This document shows, piece after piece, positions 62,636 through 64,000 of a DNA stretch of 64,000 bases; within the stretch, counting starts at the first letter, position 1, and each line of letters begins with the position of its first letter. Origin of the DNA: JANMZO01 sp963763135 (GTDB lineage: Bacteria > Actinomycetota > Acidimicrobiia > Acidimicrobiales > JANYDT01); contig CAVXNJ010000010.1 of the NCBI GenBank assembly GCA_963763135.1, positions 248,001-312,000 on the forward strand, given 5' to 3'. Position numbers and translations under genes: made by a program. The notes under the pieces are model-generated. The model saw nothing but the letters and a program-made list of their open reading frames with translations. It was not told the origin of the DNA and ran no database searches.

Positions 62636-63448
62636 ATGCGTAGATACAACTCTCGGACTGCGGCCATGATGTCGGCGACCGCCGTCGCGGTGCTGGCCGT
62701 TGCACCGACGATCGTTACCGCGAGCGGGGCCTCAGCGTCTGACAAGAACAAGCCGGACGAACAGCGTCGGGAGCAGGCGAAGAAGCTCGAAGAGAAGCAG
62801 CGCGAAGACGCCAAGCGCAAAGAAAAGGAGAAAGAGAAAGAGAAAGAGAAAGAGCACGACGACGGGGACGACGACGGTCCGATTGTTCTCACGCCTCCGA
62901 CCACGGTCCCGCCCGTTACCGCAGCCCCGACCACGGCTCCACCGACGGTCCCGCCAACCGCTGCCCCCACGACAGTGGCTCCTCCGACAACGGCCGCCCC
63001 GACCACCACCAAACCAGCGGCCACCACGACCACAAAGGCGCCGGTTGTCACGACCACGACAGCCGCACCAGCCCCGCTGATCCGGGCATCGGCCACCTTC
63101 CTCGCATCGAAGATTGGCGCACCGGTCCGGATGGACACCACGGTCACCAACGATGCCGCTTCTCCGGCCGCCGTTACCGTCGTCATCACGATGTCGTCTA
63201 CCGGTGCTCTTCCCGGATATCTCGAAGCGAAGGCGCTCACCGGCACCTGGGCCTGTTCCGCCTACGCGGCGAAGCCCGTGTCACCCCAGAAGTACACCTG
63301 CACCGGGACGCTTGCCGCAAAGACATCGGGTGTGATCACCGTCTCAAGCGGGAGCTCGATCGTTGGCACCGCCGGACAGACGCTGATCGCGGGCATCGTG
63401 GTCAACCCCGGTGGTATCGCAACCGGCGCCACCGCCGTGCTCGCGTAA
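62636..63448 (+). CDS. Exported protein with KE tract, Pro/Thr stalk and C-terminal beta domain
   Basis: A 270-residue protein with a clear signal peptide (about 1-35). It is followed by a charged helix with EKEKEKEKE, an acidic HDDGDDDG stretch, a Pro/Thr-rich stalk (about 85-140) and a C-terminal domain of about 125 residues with two Cys (GTWACSAY and KYTCTG). AAGGAGAAG precedes ATG 62636. The chain ends in ATGATAVLA, whose TGAT recalls ApbE target motifs, but the usual upstream Asp is absent. The ApbE gene starts 14 bases after its stop. Function unknown. Confidence 0.75.
   Translation: MRRYNSRTAAMMSATAVAVLAVAPTIVTASGASASDKNKPDEQRREQAKKLEEKQREDAKRKEKEKEKEKEKEHDDGDDDGPIVLTPPTTVPPVTAAPTTAPPTVPPTAAPTTVAPPTTAAPTTTKPAATTTTKAPVVTTTTAAPAPLIRASATFLASKIGAPVRMDTTVTNDAASPAAVTVVITMSSTGALPGYLEAKALTGTWACSAYAAKPVSPQKYTCTGTLAAKTSGVITVSSGSSIVGTAGQTLIAGIVVNPGGIATGATAVLA
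62828..62851 (+). repeat. GAGAAA hexamer microsatellite in the exported-protein gene
   Basis: Four perfect GAGAAA units in frame code for the Glu-Lys tract. A unit is six bases, so slippage would lengthen or shorten the tract by two residues without a frameshift. Confidence 0.9.
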
Positions 63449-63462
63449 GCAGCGGACTAGCG

Positions 63463-64000
63463 ATGTCGACACCCTCCGTTTCACGATTCACCGCGATGGG
63501 GTCCACCTGCGAGGTGGCCGTGATCGGAGGGTCTTCGAGCCGACTGGCTGATGTGGCTTTACGCCGCGCCCAGGCCCTCGAACAACGCTGGAGCCGGTTC
63601 ATTTCGTCCAGCGAGATCAGTCGGTTGAACGAGGACCCAACCATCACACGGAAGGTAAGTGCAGATACTTTCCTTCTCATCGACCACGCAGTGACGGCCT
63701 GGCGGTGGACATCAGGTCGATTCGACCCGACCGTGCTTCACGCGATGATCGCGAACGGCTATGACCGTTCGTTCGAAGCCGTTTCCGGGAACTCCAGTCG
63801 CCGACCGGCGCACCAACCCGCATCCGGTTGCTCTGGGATCACACTCGACCCGACGAGTCTCGAGGTAACGCTCGGACGCGATGTCGGCTTCGATCCGGGA
63901 GGAATAGGAAAGGGTCTGGCCGCCGATCTCATCGTCGAGTCGCTGCTCGACGCCGGTGCAACCGGTGCGTGCGTCAGCATGGGTGGCGACATCCGCGTCG
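63463..64000 (+). CDS. apbE: FAD:protein FMN transferase (ApbE), copy 2, cut by the window edge
   Basis: An open frame of 179 codons continues past the right edge. SRFTAMGSTCEVAV, FDPTVLHAMIANGYDRSFE, GFDPGGIGKGLAADLIV and SMGGDIRV are the conserved ApbE blocks; the C-terminal third is missing from the window. Resemblance to the copy at 55634 is moderate, so this is not a recent duplicate. It is 14 bases downstream of the exported protein gene and is likely cotranscribed with it. Confidence 0.9.
   Translation, partial: MSTPSVSRFTAMGSTCEVAVIGGSSSRLADVALRRAQALEQRWSRFISSSEISRLNEDPTITRKVSADTFLLIDHAVTAWRWTSGRFDPTVLHAMIANGYDRSFEAVSGNSSRRPAHQPASGCSGITLDPTSLEVTLGRDVGFDPGGIGKGLAADLIVESLLDAGATGACVSMGGDIRV

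Overview
The window is GC-rich, densely coded DNA with short intergenic gaps, frequent 4-base start/stop overlaps and many GTG starts. The gene content points to a high-GC actinobacterium, most plausibly an aerobic heterotroph of the Acidimicrobiia/Ilumatobacter type. The signs are many F420/FMN luciferase-like (LLM) oxidoreductases, CaiB-type CoA transferases, three P450s, a mycothiol-type DinB/maleylpyruvate isomerase, inositol-3-phosphate synthase and a cAMP-dependent Pat-like acetyltransferase. The taxonomic call is inference. No rRNA, tRNA, CRISPR array, insertion sequence or phage gene was recognised.

Layout. 1-9.6 kb holds a DMT exporter preceded by two 60-bp tandem repeats, a methyltransferase, a NarL-type two-component system fused in one operon to a Ser/Gly-repeat DUF4097 protein, an MMPL transporter, an LLM enzyme, an enoyl-CoA hydratase and a CinA-like amidase. 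9.6-14.7 kb holds a penicillin-acylase family Ntn hydrolase, an AT-richer gap with a LexA-like box, a DUF222/HNH (13E12-like) gene broken by one in-frame TAG, and a fatty acid desaturase. 14.7-21.4 kb is mostly minus strand: LLM enzyme, EthD protein, AA_synth protein, N-acyl-D-amino-acid deacylase, CaiB transferase and TauD dioxygenase, with a GGDEF protein between. 21.4-35.7 kb is a lipid/xenobiotic catabolism stretch: CaiB transferases, three P450s, two acyl-CoA dehydrogenases, an LLM enzyme and an alpha/beta hydrolase, interrupted by a LysR/ino1 pair. 36-39 kb is a minus-strand operon of aldo/keto reductase, ornithine-cyclodeaminase-like and threonine-dehydratase-like enzymes. 39-54.6 kb holds an unusual SDR with a Cys4 knuckle, a gamma-glutamyltransferase, a PIN-PhoH ATPase, a glutamine amidotransferase, an SsuD-like monooxygenase, a Pat-like acetyltransferase, an MFS exporter, two LLM enzymes, a phosphotransferase, an SDR, a DinB-type enzyme and a SnoaL-like protein.

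54.9-64.0 kb is the most distinctive part. A ferric-reductase-like membrane protein, two ApbE flavin transferases, four Pro/Ala/Thr-rich exported proteins and an OmpR/HisKA two-component system lie in two divergent sets. Two of the exported-protein genes share a nearly identical upstream element of about 28 bp with inverted CCTAA/TTAGG half-sites. I read this as a candidate cell-surface redox (flavinylation) system whose flavin-carrying partner is not yet identified; this is inference from gene content.

Convergent gene ends are often filled with structured repeats: a GC-rich repeat at 22.67-23.09 kb with a covarying hairpin, a 130-bp duplicated GTTGGG/CCCAAC element at 35.78-36.09 kb, and a mobile-looking palindrome present at 39.0 and 42.3 kb.
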